A stretch of DNA of 35,290 nt from an uncultured Clostridia bacterium (GCA_947646415.1 CANSGN010000005.1:78083-113372), one strand, 5' to 3'. Positions 16,970-24,604 are shown, numbered from the stretch's first letter. The notes: generated by a model from the sequence alone, not told the origin. Program-made: numbers and translations.

Positions 16970-19021
16970 TTACACAGAATGAGTAACAATAAATCCTTGG
17001 TCGTCGATATCATACCCCGTCAATAAAGTATCTTCAGTCAAATTGCATACTTTTCTTAGCCATTTTTCATATAATGTTTGATATTTTTCTGCAAGCGATA
17101 TTTGCGATTGCTTACTAAAATATTCAATTAATGATTTAAACAAATTTCCATTATTAATAAATTTAGATACTTTTTCCTCGTTCCCGTCATGATAAATTAA
17201 CGTTCCATCTTCATATCTACTATTTAAATTGCTACTACTTGTAATATTTTTGTCTGTTAATTGCAATATAAACATTACATCCACATTTCTATCATAACCA
17301 CTATAGGTAGAAGAATCAAGTCCTCCTATCGACAAATTATCGTCTAGACCTAAATATGCCAAATTTTCCGCAGAAGTGCCATAAGGTATCATTGAAATAT
17401 ATTTACCAACAGAATCCTCATTGTGAAACATAATCATTAATTGATTAATTAGCTTGTCGTAATTATAGTTACTTACATAATAATGACTATTCCAATTTTC
17501 ATATCCGCCAATCGCTTCAGATGGGTGTCCTTTTATTATGATATCATAATTCTCTCCATACATTGCAAAAGTATATTTAAACACAAACATATAATTAATA
17601 TAGTGATTAAATATATCAACTTTTACAGCATTTTTTTGTGCTTCAGTAGGAGCACTTTCCCAATTATCTAAATTATTTATAATCGACAAAAATGCGTTAT
17701 AGTCATCTTCCAAACCAAATAGCATAGGATGTTTAAATCTTTCGTCTAAATCATTATATGAATCAGGTATTTCACTTGCATCAATTACCCCACCAATACC
17801 ATAGGAACTATCTGACGCCCATTTAGGATAAGACTTTAATCTTGAGCCAATAAAAACAAGTTTTTTAACAGGCACCTTTGTTACCCCGTCCGCAATCGTT
17901 GTTCTTGTCAAAGTATTGTATGTTTCTTCGTAATAATCCCCATACATAAGTCTTACATAATTTGTCTTTTGTTCACCATCAAGCGAATTAACAAGATTTG
18001 ATATGTTAGCACTTTCAATATGTAATTTTACTTCAGCATCGTTAGCTCCTTCAATTACATTTATAAGTTCTGTATCAACTCCATCACAACTTGTCATTCT
18101 TGCTAAATCGATAAGCTGCGATTTATCTTGAAGATATAATTTTACATTTTTTAAAGAAGCAGCCGGCAAAATGAAATCCCATCTGTCTGAGATTGTGCTT
18201 GACATTGTCATATTACTGTTGAAAATTTTGTCTCTGTAGTCTTCTGCAAATTTTATCATTTCCAAAAACTTATTATATGGCTCATCATTATTTATAGAAG
18301 CAGTTTTTCCATTTACAAATGTTTGCTTAAAACCATTATACAATGCTGTACCATCTTCACACATTATGATTTCATATTGGTCTTCCGTAAGCCCTGCATC
18401 TCTAACAAATAAATAACCATAAAACAAATCAGCGTCACGAAGGTAAATCAAAAATTTTTCGTTACCAAATATATTCAATTCTTTTATTTTTGCCAGCATA
18501 TTTTGATAATCTTCGTTTGAAAAACCTGTCTTGTTAACCCCTATATTAAAACCAATATTCTCAAAATTCAAATTAGTATCTGCAATTCCCCTATATGTCA
18601 CACCTCTTTCAATAAGCGCATAAGTATTATATCCACTACCAATACTATAAAGCGCAGAAAGCACAGGTGGTATAGTAGCTTTTGCAAAAATCATATTGTA
18701 TTTTGTATTATATGACTTTTGAAGTGAGCCGTCTCCCATAGCTTGTATCCACTCAAATTCAGTGCCTTTATATTGAGGATGATATTTACAATATATTTCA
18801 TAAGCTGACATTCCATCCTCTCCCGGTGCACCATCTTGACCAGGAAGCCCATCTTGCCCAGGCATACCATCTTCTCCTGGAGCTCCGTCTTTACCCGGCG
18901 CACCATTAATTCCATCAATACCATCCCTACCTGACGCTCCATTTGTACAAGCAACTGCAAACATACCTACAAATACCAATACTAAAATTAAAGCAAAAAT
19001 TATAAGTATCTTTTTTTTCAT
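16970..19021 (-). CDS. Collagen-like repeat lipoprotein
   Basis: A 683-residue secreted protein. The signal peptide (KKK, then a hydrophobic stretch) ends with lipobox FAVAC, giving a lipidated Cys25. About 15 G-X-Y triplets follow (residues ~29-73, many G-x-D and G-x-P), then a SAYEIYCKYHPQYKGTEFEW segment of the kind often found after such repeats in gut Firmicutes. The remaining ~580 residues are rich in Tyr, Asn and Asp with helical stretches and match nothing I recognise. The start is the ATG at 19021, five bases after GGAGG; an in-frame GTG at 19033 covers the ribosome site. A surface stalk carrying a binding domain is inference. Confidence 0.85.
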   Translation of the reverse strand: MKKKILIIFALILVLVFVGMFAVACTNGASGRDGIDGINGAPGKDGAPGEDGMPGQDGLPGQDGAPGEDGMSAYEIYCKYHPQYKGTEFEWIQAMGDGSLQKSYNTKYNMIFAKATIPPVLSALYSIGSGYNTYALIERGVTYRGIADTNLNFENIGFNIGVNKTGFSNEDYQNMLAKIKELNIFGNEKFLIYLRDADLFYGYLFVRDAGLTEDQYEIIMCEDGTALYNGFKQTFVNGKTASINNDEPYNKFLEMIKFAEDYRDKIFNSNMTMSSTISDRWDFILPAASLKNVKLYLQDKSQLIDLARMTSCDGVDTELINVIEGANDAEVKLHIESANISNLVNSLDGEQKTNYVRLMYGDYYEETYNTLTRTTIADGVTKVPVKKLVFIGSRLKSYPKWASDSSYGIGGVIDASEIPDSYNDLDERFKHPMLFGLEDDYNAFLSIINNLDNWESAPTEAQKNAVKVDIFNHYINYMFVFKYTFAMYGENYDIIIKGHPSEAIGGYENWNSHYYVSNYNYDKLINQLMIMFHNEDSVGKYISMIPYGTSAENLAYLGLDDNLSIGGLDSSTYSGYDRNVDVMFILQLTDKNITSSSNLNSRYEDGTLIYHDGNEEKVSKFINNGNLFKSLIEYFSKQSQISLAEKYQTLYEKWLRKVCNLTEDTLLTGYDIDDQGFIVTHSV

Positions 19022-19101
19022 TATTTCCTCCACAACTATTTTTATGATAAAACTGCTCCTATATAAACTAATAAAACTTTTAACTCATATTGTATAAAAG
19101 T

Positions 19102-19130
19102 TGTCAAAAAAAGTATACCTTTTCTGACAC
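19102..19130. repeat. Palindrome A (28 bp), near-copy of palindrome B
   Basis: On the minus strand TGTCAGAAAAGGTATA (from 19129) is followed by CTTTTTTTGACA. It is a 28-base near-palindrome that as RNA pairs fully with two G-U pairs around a UAUA loop. It sits nine bases before the -35 box of the ORF-less promoter at 19139 and contains a minus-strand TTGACA (19102-19107) that could be the -35 box of the lipoprotein gene. It differs from palindrome B at two positions. Confidence 0.6.
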
Positions 19131-19138
19131 ATTTTTAA

Positions 19139-19167
19139 TTGACAAAAATCGATAAATTTAGTATAAT
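19139..19167 (+). promoter_or_regulatory. Perfect consensus promoter without a following gene
   Basis: TTGACA (19139-19144), 17-base spacer, TATAAT (19162-19167). No ORF beyond seven codons follows before a strong terminator. Confidence 0.75.
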
Positions 19168-19173
19168 AAAATC

Positions 19174-19272
19174 ACAAAAAATGGTAAATTTTGCCAAATT
19201 ATAACTATAAATAATAATTATTCGTAAAATATAAAGTGTCAGAAAAGGTATAATTTTTCTGACACTTTTTTC
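19174..19272 (+). ncRNA. Candidate small RNA of about 100 bases
   Basis: It starts about seven bases after a perfect sigma-A promoter and ends in a strong hairpin with a T6 tail. The interior is AU-rich with a small possible hairpin around TGGTAAATTTTGCCA and no ribosome site with a useful ORF. It resembles no RNA family that I know. Being divergent from the collagen-like lipoprotein gene, it might regulate it or another target by base pairing. The alternative is a degenerate miniature element. Confidence 0.5.
19234..19272 (+). terminator. Palindrome B / terminator of the small RNA
   Basis: AAGTGTCAGAAAA pairs with TTTTCTGACACTT (stem about 13 bp) and is followed by a T tract. The core, TGTCAGAAAAGGTATA then ATTTTTCTGACA (19237-19264), is the near-copy of palindrome A. 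There is a further exact 17-base inverted match between 19114-19130 and 19236-19252. Confidence 0.75.
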
Positions 19273-19344
19273 ACATTTTTCAATAATGTGTAAAATAACT
19301 ATAAATTAATAAATCATTTGACTTTCAAATATTCCAGGAAATTA

Positions 19345-19371
19345 GAAAAACTCCAATAAAAATATTGGAGT
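19345..19371 (-). terminator. Terminator of the P-loop NTPase gene
   Basis: ACTCCAATA pairs with TATTGGAGT around a four-base loop (19350-19371), and on the minus strand a T5 run follows. It lies 65 bases after the stop of the NTPase gene. Confidence 0.7.
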
Positions 19372-19435
19372 AATAGATTTTTATCTTAACAAGAAATTAA
19401 ATTTACAATAAAATTATTATATTCTATAGATTTTA

Positions 19436-19912
19436 TTAAAATGAAATTAAATCTACAATTAAATTTGCAGTATATTCATTTGTTTCTTCCTGTTTATCAT
19501 AATTGTACAAAAAATTCTTATAAATTGGAATAACTTTTGTTTTAGACAAGTCTATATTATCTACAATATATTGATACATATAGTCAAATACTTGTTTACC
19601 TTTAGTTGCATGTGAACAACATACTACTATATCGCAACTTAATATCTCTTGTTCATCGAATACTTTCTCTAGTCCCAACTTATAATCTCCATAAGATATA
19701 AGCGCAATTTTTTTATCATTATACTCTAATATAGCAGCACCTCCAACGCCATATTTTTGTCCATTCTTTTCTTTATCCCAAAAATCACTTTCGCTGTCAG
19801 GTAATTTATCAATAAACTTCGCATTTTGTTCGAGCAATTTTATTATTGCTTTATTTGTTGAAATTGTTTTTCCTCTATTAGGTGAACCTGCCACTATTAT
19901 TAATTTTTCCAT
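19436..19912 (-). CDS. Small P-loop NTPase-like protein
   Basis: A 158-residue protein with a Walker A motif GSPNRGKT at residues 9-16 directly after the first strand (EKLIIVAG). A possible Walker B-like strand is KIALISYGDY near 65-75, and DIVVCCSHATKGK near 95 resembles a phosphate/substrate-sensing loop. It is not one of the named kinases that I recognise. I chose the third in-frame ATG (19912) because it lies seven bases from AAGGAG; the second is too close and the upstream codons lack a site. It has its own terminator and lies 62 bases after the broken carbonic anhydrase. Confidence 0.7.
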   Translation of the reverse strand: MEKLIIVAGSPNRGKTISTNKAIIKLLEQNAKFIDKLPDSESDFWDKEKNGQKYGVGGAAILEYNDKKIALISYGDYKLGLEKVFDEQEILSCDIVVCCSHATKGKQVFDYMYQYIVDNIDLSKTKVIPIYKNFLYNYDKQEETNEYTANLIVDLISF

Positions 19913-19973
19913 TTTCATTCTCCTTAACAATAATTTTTTTAAGTTTTATATAATAAAATTTGTTTCAAATATT

Positions 19974-20534
19974 TCAAACTATATCAAAATCTACTGTGCC
20001 AATATCGCTGTGATAAACGGCACCGATAACTTTTAAATGCGGATTATGGGTACATAATGCTGTTTTTATTTCATTAACACCAAAATTAACATTTTTACAA
20101 GTTGCAAGATAATCATCTTTGGTTTCGCCAATTATTTTAGAGATTTTATCTATTGTCTTTTTTATCATTCCACTTGCGTTACCATTGATTGCACTGTTTA
20201 CAGCACCGCAACCTGTGTGTCCCAAAACCACAACGAGTGGGGCCTTTAAATGAGAAACTGCATAATCAACACTTGAAAGCACTGTTTCGTCTACAACATT
20301 CCCCACAACGCGAATTACAAATAACTCTCCAATCCCTGCATTAAATATGCTTTCCGGTATTACGCGAGAATCCGAACATGAAACAATAACTGCATACGGT
20401 TTTTGACCATTATCAAAAGTCTTTTTCCTTATTGCCTACGATATATCTCCGCCACTTGTTTTTGCTGTTAGATATTTAGCATTTCCATCTTTTAAAGTTT
20501 GCAAAACTTCTTCCCATCTCTCAATATTACTCAT
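19974..20534 (-). pseudogene. Beta-class carbonic anhydrase interrupted by an in-frame TAG
   Basis: From the ATG at 20534 (AGGTG upstream) 187 codons are collinear with small beta-carbonic anhydrases, which interconvert CO2 and bicarbonate. Codon 33 is TAG (20436-20438). After it come CSDSR (Cys53, Asp55, Arg57) and GHTGCG (His106, Cys109), so the zinc ligands are intact. The first ATG after the stop lies beyond CSDSR and would give an enzyme without the first zinc ligand. One base change (for example CAG or AAG to TAG) explains the break. TAG is a normal stop here, as it ends the neighbouring gene at 20634. It could be a recent mutation, a sequence error or, less likely, readthrough. Confidence 0.85.
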
Positions 20535-20633
20535 ATAAACACCTAAATAAATATTTTCTTATTATATTATGAATGTTAAATATTAAAAAATTTATAACAT
20601 AATATCAAATTATTTTCAATAAACCTTATAAAA

Positions 20634-20969
20634 CTACATTTCGATTTCACTAACAAAATATTTTTCTTGAAAACTTATTTGCTCCATAATTTCTTGTTTT
20701 GAAAATGTCACGTTATCGGGAACAACAATAAGTTTATCTTCTATATCATTTATTCTTCGTACAATAGCATTAACTTTACCTGTAAATCGCCTAACAGGCA
20801 TATTTACTCCTAAAATATATGCATCCTGTTCTTCTCCGTCAGGTGCGAATATCCCCTTAATGTATCCATAATTAACCTTGTAAACAATTTCAGGATAATT
20901 CGGATGACAGGTTTTAAGCGGTCTATCCACAATAACCGTCACAGTTTTACCTATTATGCTTTTATCCAT
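20634..20969 (-). CDS. Short inorganic pyrophosphatase-like protein
   Basis: A 111-residue protein similar to the core of family I soluble pyrophosphatases: YPEIVYKVNYGYI, DGEEQDAYILG (in place of the D-x-D-x-x-D metal motif) and RRINDIEDKLIVVP. It lacks the N-terminal strands that carry the usual K-x-E substrate residues, and the middle Asp of the metal motif is Glu. Such short versions are common in Clostridia and are routinely annotated as inorganic pyrophosphatase; true activity is uncertain. GGAG precedes the ATG, and the gene ends with TAG. Confidence 0.75.
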   Translation of the reverse strand: MDKSIIGKTVTVIVDRPLKTCHPNYPEIVYKVNYGYIKGIFAPDGEEQDAYILGVNMPVRRFTGKVNAIVRRINDIEDKLIVVPDNVTFSKQEIMEQISFQEKYFVSEIEM

Positions 20970-21088
20970 TTTACTCCATTATTTTTATTGTGCCTACTTT
21001 TATTTTGTTTTGCAAATAACACATTGTAGATTTTGCTATTTTTGAACTGTTTTATTATCCATATTCTACTTTTATTAATTAAGGAAAA

Positions 21089-21502
21089 TTACTTTTTATT
21101 AGGTTTTCTTTTAATGCTTAGTAATGCAATAAAATCTTTAAATAAATTGGTGTCGTTAGGTTTAAACATAAGCCATTTACCATCATGATATGTATGCGTT
21201 TCGTCATAAATTTGCTGTACTTCTTTTGAATAATTAGCTCTACTTTCTTCAAATTTTGCACGTTCGTCTTTACCTAAAATAACCATAAAACCTATGCAAT
21301 TTTCTTTTGCATAAAGCGCACAAAGTGTTTTGCCGCCTCGACGATATTTATACTCATAATTCCATGCCTTGCCGCCTTTATTCCATATACATTCCATATC
21401 GTAATTTTCATTGATTAAAGCAGATAACTTATTCCAAATATCGTATAAATTCTCCCCAATCAAGGCAATTATTTCTTCTGCAGTAGGTTTAATATCAATC
21501 AT
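21089..21502 (-). CDS. DUF3788 family protein
   Basis: A 137-residue soluble protein matching DUF3788: PTAEEIIALIGENLYDIWNKL at the N-terminus, then WNKGGKAWNYEYKYRRGGKTL and CIGFMVILGKDERAKFEE. The family has no established biochemical role; the conserved Trp/Tyr/Lys/Arg face suggests ligand binding. I start at the ATG at 21502, six bases after GGAG; an in-frame TTG four codons upstream overlaps that site. It lies 25 bases after the GrpB-type gene and is probably co-transcribed. Confidence 0.8.
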   Translation of the reverse strand: MIDIKPTAEEIIALIGENLYDIWNKLSALINENYDMECIWNKGGKAWNYEYKYRRGGKTLCALYAKENCIGFMVILGKDERAKFEESRANYSKEVQQIYDETHTYHDGKWLMFKPNDTNLFKDFIALLSIKRKPNKK

Positions 21503-21527
21503 AATAAACTCCAATTTATATCAACAT

Positions 21528-22073
21528 TTATTTTAATTTTGCTGACTTAGTATACTTTTGCACAAACTCTGTTTTGGCGTTAGTGTAAGCGTCTCTGTCA
21601 AATTCATATTTTTTCCATAGCCTTATTTTCAATTCTTCATACTCTTTTGCGATGTCGGGATTCGCAATTAAATAATTTTTAAAATAAAACTCGTCAATAT
21701 CACCCTTTAATCGCAAATGAATATGGTATACTTTTTCAGCAAAGCCACTTTCCGTATATCCTTTGTTCAATGATATCCGATTATCTTTTTCGGACATAAT
21801 TATATACCCATTCTCTTTCAAAATATTTGCAACCTGGCTCATTTGATTGCAAGTGTCAACTGTCACTATAATATCGACTATTGGTTTAGCCATAATACCG
21901 CTTATGGCAGTACTGCCGATATGGTAAAAATCAAGAGCTTGTGGCAAAATATTTTTTAAATATTTCACTTCCTCATTGTACCAATCGGCCCAATATGTTT
22001 TATGGTTTTCTAAAAAAATGGGAAATAATTGCCATAGCTCTTCAAGCGACATTTCCGATAATTTTTTACTCAT
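21528..22073 (-). CDS. GrpB/UPF0157 family protein (nucleotidyltransferase superfamily)
   Basis: A 181-residue protein with FYHIGSTAISGIMAKPIVDIIV at 49-70, the GS and D-x-(I/V) arrangement of the nucleotidyltransferase fold typical of GrpB, and the later YHIHLRLKG. The family is predicted to transfer nucleotides, and its substrates are unknown. A promoter lies just upstream, CGGAG precedes the ATG, and DUF3788 follows on the same transcript. The alternative, an active antibiotic nucleotidyltransferase, is not supported by any resistance-specific motif. Confidence 0.88.
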   Translation of the reverse strand: MSKKLSEMSLEELWQLFPIFLENHKTYWADWYNEEVKYLKNILPQALDFYHIGSTAISGIMAKPIVDIIVTVDTCNQMSQVANILKENGYIIMSEKDNRISLNKGYTESGFAEKVYHIHLRLKGDIDEFYFKNYLIANPDIAKEYEELKIRLWKKYEFDRDAYTNAKTEFVQKYTKSAKLK

Positions 22074-22096
22074 GTAATTTTGCTCCGTTTTTTTAT

Positions 22097-22125
22097 ATTA
22101 TACCATATACAAACTTTAAATGCAA
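22097..22125 (-). promoter_or_regulatory. Promoter of the GrpB-DUF3788 unit
   Basis: On the minus strand TTGCAT (22120-22125), 17-base spacer with a TGG extension, and TATAAT (22097-22102). The leader to the ATG at 22073 is about 17 bases and carries GGAG. Confidence 0.65.
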
Positions 22126-22211
22126 TATAAAAAATCTTTGAGATTGTGTCAAGAGTTTTCAGCATATTTTTTTAAAATAATACACACTTTAAAATGTAAA
22201 TGACAAAAAAT

Positions 22212-22242
22212 AAAAAGTACAAACTTTTAGCCCATACTTTTT
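22212..22242 (-). terminator. Weak terminator after the HD-domain gene
   Basis: On the minus strand AAAAAGTA (22235-22242) pairs with TACTTTTT (22212-22219) over a 15-base loop and is followed by a T-rich run. Confidence 0.4.
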
Positions 22243-22276
22243 AAAATTATGTATCCAAGATATTACAAAACAACTA

Positions 22277-22864
22277 CTAATCAATTACTATACTATAAAT
22301 ATTTTTATTAGCTAATTTTTCAAAATACTCTTTTAATTCTATATTTTTATCCCATTTGTTTTGTGGATAATAACCATATCGATTTTTCACATCTTGCATA
22401 CGTACTTCTATCTCTACTATGCCGTCAGCCGCCCCCAAAGCGTCACAAAGCTGAATTAGTTTATCATAATCGTCATACTTCAACGCCAAAAGCTCATTTT
22501 CAAGTTCTTTTTGTTCATCTAAAGAAATATCAAATTTTCCTATATACGAGTGCATATCCTTAACGCCAAACGAATGTGTCAAACATATTCTTGCAACTTG
22601 AAAATATCCTAATTGTAACATATATTTATACCCATCATAAACATGACCCAAATGGCGCGTACCGAATTTTCTACCTATATCATGCAATAATCCCAATACA
22701 TACGCTTTTTCGCTATCCATACAACATGCATCGGCAATTTTTTGAGCACAAATAGCAACATTGCGACTATGGTTTCCCCACAATCCAATATTATGTGTTT
22801 CAGCCTCTTTTAACAGTTCTTCCGCTACTTCAAGTGATGGTAATCCTGTATCAAATTCATTCAT
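22277..22864 (-). CDS. HD-domain metal-dependent phosphohydrolase
   Basis: A 195-residue protein with the HD superfamily pattern: His32 (NHSRNVA), the HD pair at 61-62 in LLHDIGRKFG, His71/His74 (RHLGH) and a later Asp in QLCDALGAADG. HD proteins of this size hydrolyse nucleotides or phosphate esters; the substrate is not visible. No good ribosome site precedes the ATG, although the N-terminus looks complete. It lies ten bases downstream of a gene fragment at 22874. Confidence 0.85.
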   Translation of the reverse strand: MNEFDTGLPSLEVAEELLKEAETHNIGLWGNHSRNVAICAQKIADACCMDSEKAYVLGLLHDIGRKFGTRHLGHVYDGYKYMLQLGYFQVARICLTHSFGVKDMHSYIGKFDISLDEQKELENELLALKYDDYDKLIQLCDALGAADGIVEIEVRMQDVKNRYGYYPQNKWDKNIELKEYFEKLANKNIYSIVID

Positions 22865-22873
22865 ATAAATATT

Positions 22874-23020
22874 TTAACACAGCTGCATAAAAAAATCAAA
22901 TATATTAAAAATTTCGTAACAATAAGACCAATACTCCGTGGCTTTAACTCCACATTTTATTATTACTTTGCGTTCAGGTTTATCAATAATTCGTATATGA
23001 ATTTTATTTGTACTCTGCAT
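22874..23020 (-). pseudogene. Probable truncated GyrI-like domain gene
   Basis: A 48-codon frame whose first ~36 residues (IRIIDKPERKVIIKCGVKAT then EYWSYCYE) resemble, by recall, the N-terminus of GyrI-like/AraC-effector domain proteins of Clostridia, where a conserved cysteine-tryptophan segment and ~100 more residues follow. Here it turns into low-complexity sequence (IFNIFDFFMQLC) and stops. No ribosome site is evident. Best read as the stump of a deleted gene; an unrelated small ORF is possible. Confidence 0.4.
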
Positions 23021-23059
23021 ATTGTATCATTTGATTAAATTTTATTTTTTAAAATTGCA

Positions 23060-23314
23060 TTATTTCAATGAATCGCTAAACTCTTTCAAGTCCGCTTTTG
23101 TCGTTTTAGGAAGACAATTAAACTCTATATTTTGTATTGCACCCTCTAAAGCATAAAGATGTACTAGGCATACCTGTGGAAACTTCATTTTCAGTCTAAA
23201 AAATGCTTCTTTTGAGCCGATTTTAACTAATTCTTCAGCCGTATTTATTTCTACACTTTTTAATTTACTCGCCATTTCTTGTCCAATATTCAGCATTGTT
23301 GTCAAGTCTTTCAT
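23060..23314 (-). CDS. TfoX/Sxy C-terminal domain protein
   Basis: An 84-residue stand-alone copy of the TfoX C-terminal domain: LNIGQEMASKLKSVEINTAEELVKIGSKEAF, with the helix-hairpin-helix-like pattern, then CLVHLYALEGAIQNIEF. Sxy/TfoX controls competence in Gammaproteobacteria, but isolated C-terminal domains are common in Firmicutes and their role is unknown. AGGTGG precedes the ATG and a good promoter lies about 70 bases upstream. Confidence 0.88.
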   Translation of the reverse strand: MKDLTTMLNIGQEMASKLKSVEINTAEELVKIGSKEAFFRLKMKFPQVCLVHLYALEGAIQNIEFNCLPKTTKADLKEFSDSLK

Positions 23315-23381
23315 GTACCACCTAACCTATTTACGAATGTTAATAAATATTTATATATAATGTTAAAAATTATTTAGATAT

Positions 23382-23410
23382 ATTATACCACAAACAAATA
23401 ACTTTTTCAA
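23382..23410 (-). promoter_or_regulatory. Promoter of the TfoX-domain gene
   Basis: On the minus strand TTGAAA (23405-23410), a 17-base spacer ending in TGG, and TATAAT (23382-23387). Confidence 0.65.
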
Positions 23411-23696
23411 CTACATAAATGATTAGATAGGTAAAACTAACTTTTGACAATTACAAGCACGCAATAAAATACATACTTGTATTAAAAAAACTGCCTAAAT
23501 TTACCGATAGATGATGACAGCGACTTGCCGTTTTTATGTCTTATTAGTTATTTTCTCTGATTTAGGATATATATCGCGAAGTATTTTTGCAAAAATGTAT
23601 TGTTACTGTATATTCATACTTAAAAACCAGATAAATTTTTATTAAATATTTTAGAAAAAATAGTGACTAAGCGAATAATATACGATAAATTAAAAG
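23411..23696. other. Intergenic region, possible gene debris
   Basis: No intact gene. On the minus strand around 23540-23600 a short in-frame run reads IFAKILRDIYPKSEKITNKT before a stop, bounded upstream by another stop; it looks protein-like but I cannot place it in a family. The rest is AT-rich without clear structure. Confidence 0.35.
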
Positions 23697-24206
23697 TTAT
23701 AATGTAATATCAACTTTATATTCTACATCTATCCAAATGTATTTTAAGCCGTACTTTTTGCACATTTTCAAATTCGTTTGATTTTGTTCAATCAAATCAT
23801 TTTGCGTTAAATCGCTGATTATTCTCTTTTCAATTACATTTTCATAATCCAAAATTACTGAGAAATTGTTTTGTATATACTTTTTACTCATTATCAAACA
23901 GTAATATTTGATTTGCGATAAATACTCTTTACTAAAATCTTTTTCCCAATCGAATGGTATATAACAGCCTTCTACAATAAGATTTTGGCTATTTTCTATC
24001 GCCGTTTTGATTATCTCTTTAACTATTGTCCACAAATACGATGTCAGTTTTTCGTCATCATCAACATTTAATGTAGTTTTGTTACTTCTTATCAATCCCA
24101 TTTTTAAGTGGTCAATAGAAAGATATGGAAATTTATACTTTTCCAACAATCGCTGTGCCAAAGCGGTTTTTCCTGTATGTGTTGCTCCCATAATTAAAAC
24201 TATCAT
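23697..24206 (-). CDS. P-loop kinase-like ATP-binding protein
   Basis: A 169-residue protein with Walker A GATHTGKT at residues 7-14 after the first strand, LSIDHLKMGLIRS (a kinase-type substrate-binding aspartate) near 35-47, and LIVEGCYIPFDW near 88 like the Walker B/lid region of 2-phosphoglycerate kinase or zeta-toxin-like small kinases. The target is unknown. GGAGG precedes the ATG. There is no partner resembling an antitoxin next to it, which argues against a zeta-type toxin. Confidence 0.75.
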   Translation of the reverse strand: MIVLIMGATHTGKTALAQRLLEKYKFPYLSIDHLKMGLIRSNKTTLNVDDDEKLTSYLWTIVKEIIKTAIENSQNLIVEGCYIPFDWEKDFSKEYLSQIKYYCLIMSKKYIQNNFSVILDYENVIEKRIISDLTQNDLIEQNQTNLKMCKKYGLKYIWIDVEYKVDITL

Positions 24207-24230
24207 AACTATCCTCCAAACTACTTTTTA

Positions 24231-24467
24231 TCACTTTATTATGCAAACATTGACCCAATGACCGTATCACTATATATGGGACACTCATCCCCCATAACAA
24301 CGCTTAATATTTATACGCACCCGGAGCAATTAGACGAAGAATTATTTTTTGATGGTAGCTTAAGTGATAGTAAAAAATTAGAAAAATTGCAAGCAGATTA
24401 CAATAATATTTTGCAAATAATATCTGAATATTTAGACTATCGTACCCAAAATTTACCAAAAAAATAG
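24231..24467 (+). pseudogene. Tyrosine recombinase (integrase), C-terminal remnant
   Basis: The frame YYANIDPMTVSLYMGHSS and TTLNIYTHPEQLDEE matches the C-terminal catalytic part of phage-type integrases: the H-x-x-x-hydrophobic region GHSSP with the third catalytic His and the Tyr of NIYTH. The Arg-containing first half is absent, and upstream the sequence runs into the neighbouring kinase gene's start. About 50 residues of a charged tail follow to a TAG stop. It lies just beyond the 3' end of tRNA-Tyr, the normal place for an integrase of an element inserted in a tRNA gene. Remnant of a lost element. Confidence 0.75.
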
Positions 24468-24479
24468 GTTATTTTTAGC

Positions 24480-24513
24480 AAAAAAATAGCCCTAGAGATA
24501 CTTCTAAGGCTAT
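24480..24513 (-). terminator. Terminator of the tRNA operon
   Basis: On the minus strand ATAGCCTTAGA pairs with TCTAGGGCTAT (11 bp, one G-U) around a six-base loop and is followed by T7. Its stem begins at the last base of the tRNA-Tyr CCA. Confidence 0.9.
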
Positions 24514-24597
24514 GGTGGGCAGGGGTGGATTCGAACCACCGAAAGCGCTGCTGACGGATTTACAGTCCGTTCCCTTTGGCCACTCGGGAACCTGCCC
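24513..24597 (-). tRNA. tRNA-Tyr (GTA)
   Basis: An 85-base class II tRNA with a long variable arm. The anticodon loop CTGTAAA gives GTA; the acceptor GGGCAGG pairs with CCTGCCC, discriminator A, and CCA is encoded. It is last in the operon. Confidence 0.97.
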
Positions 24598-24604
24598 ATA
24601 TAAA

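Noticed and set aside
20436..20438. TAG read as an amino acid in this organism
   Set aside because: The pyrophosphatase-like gene and the integrase remnant end with TAG at the expected places, and no other gene in the window has an internal TAG.
23697..24206. Zeta-type toxin of a toxin-antitoxin pair
   Set aside because: There is no adjacent small antitoxin gene, and the motifs fit generic small kinases as well.
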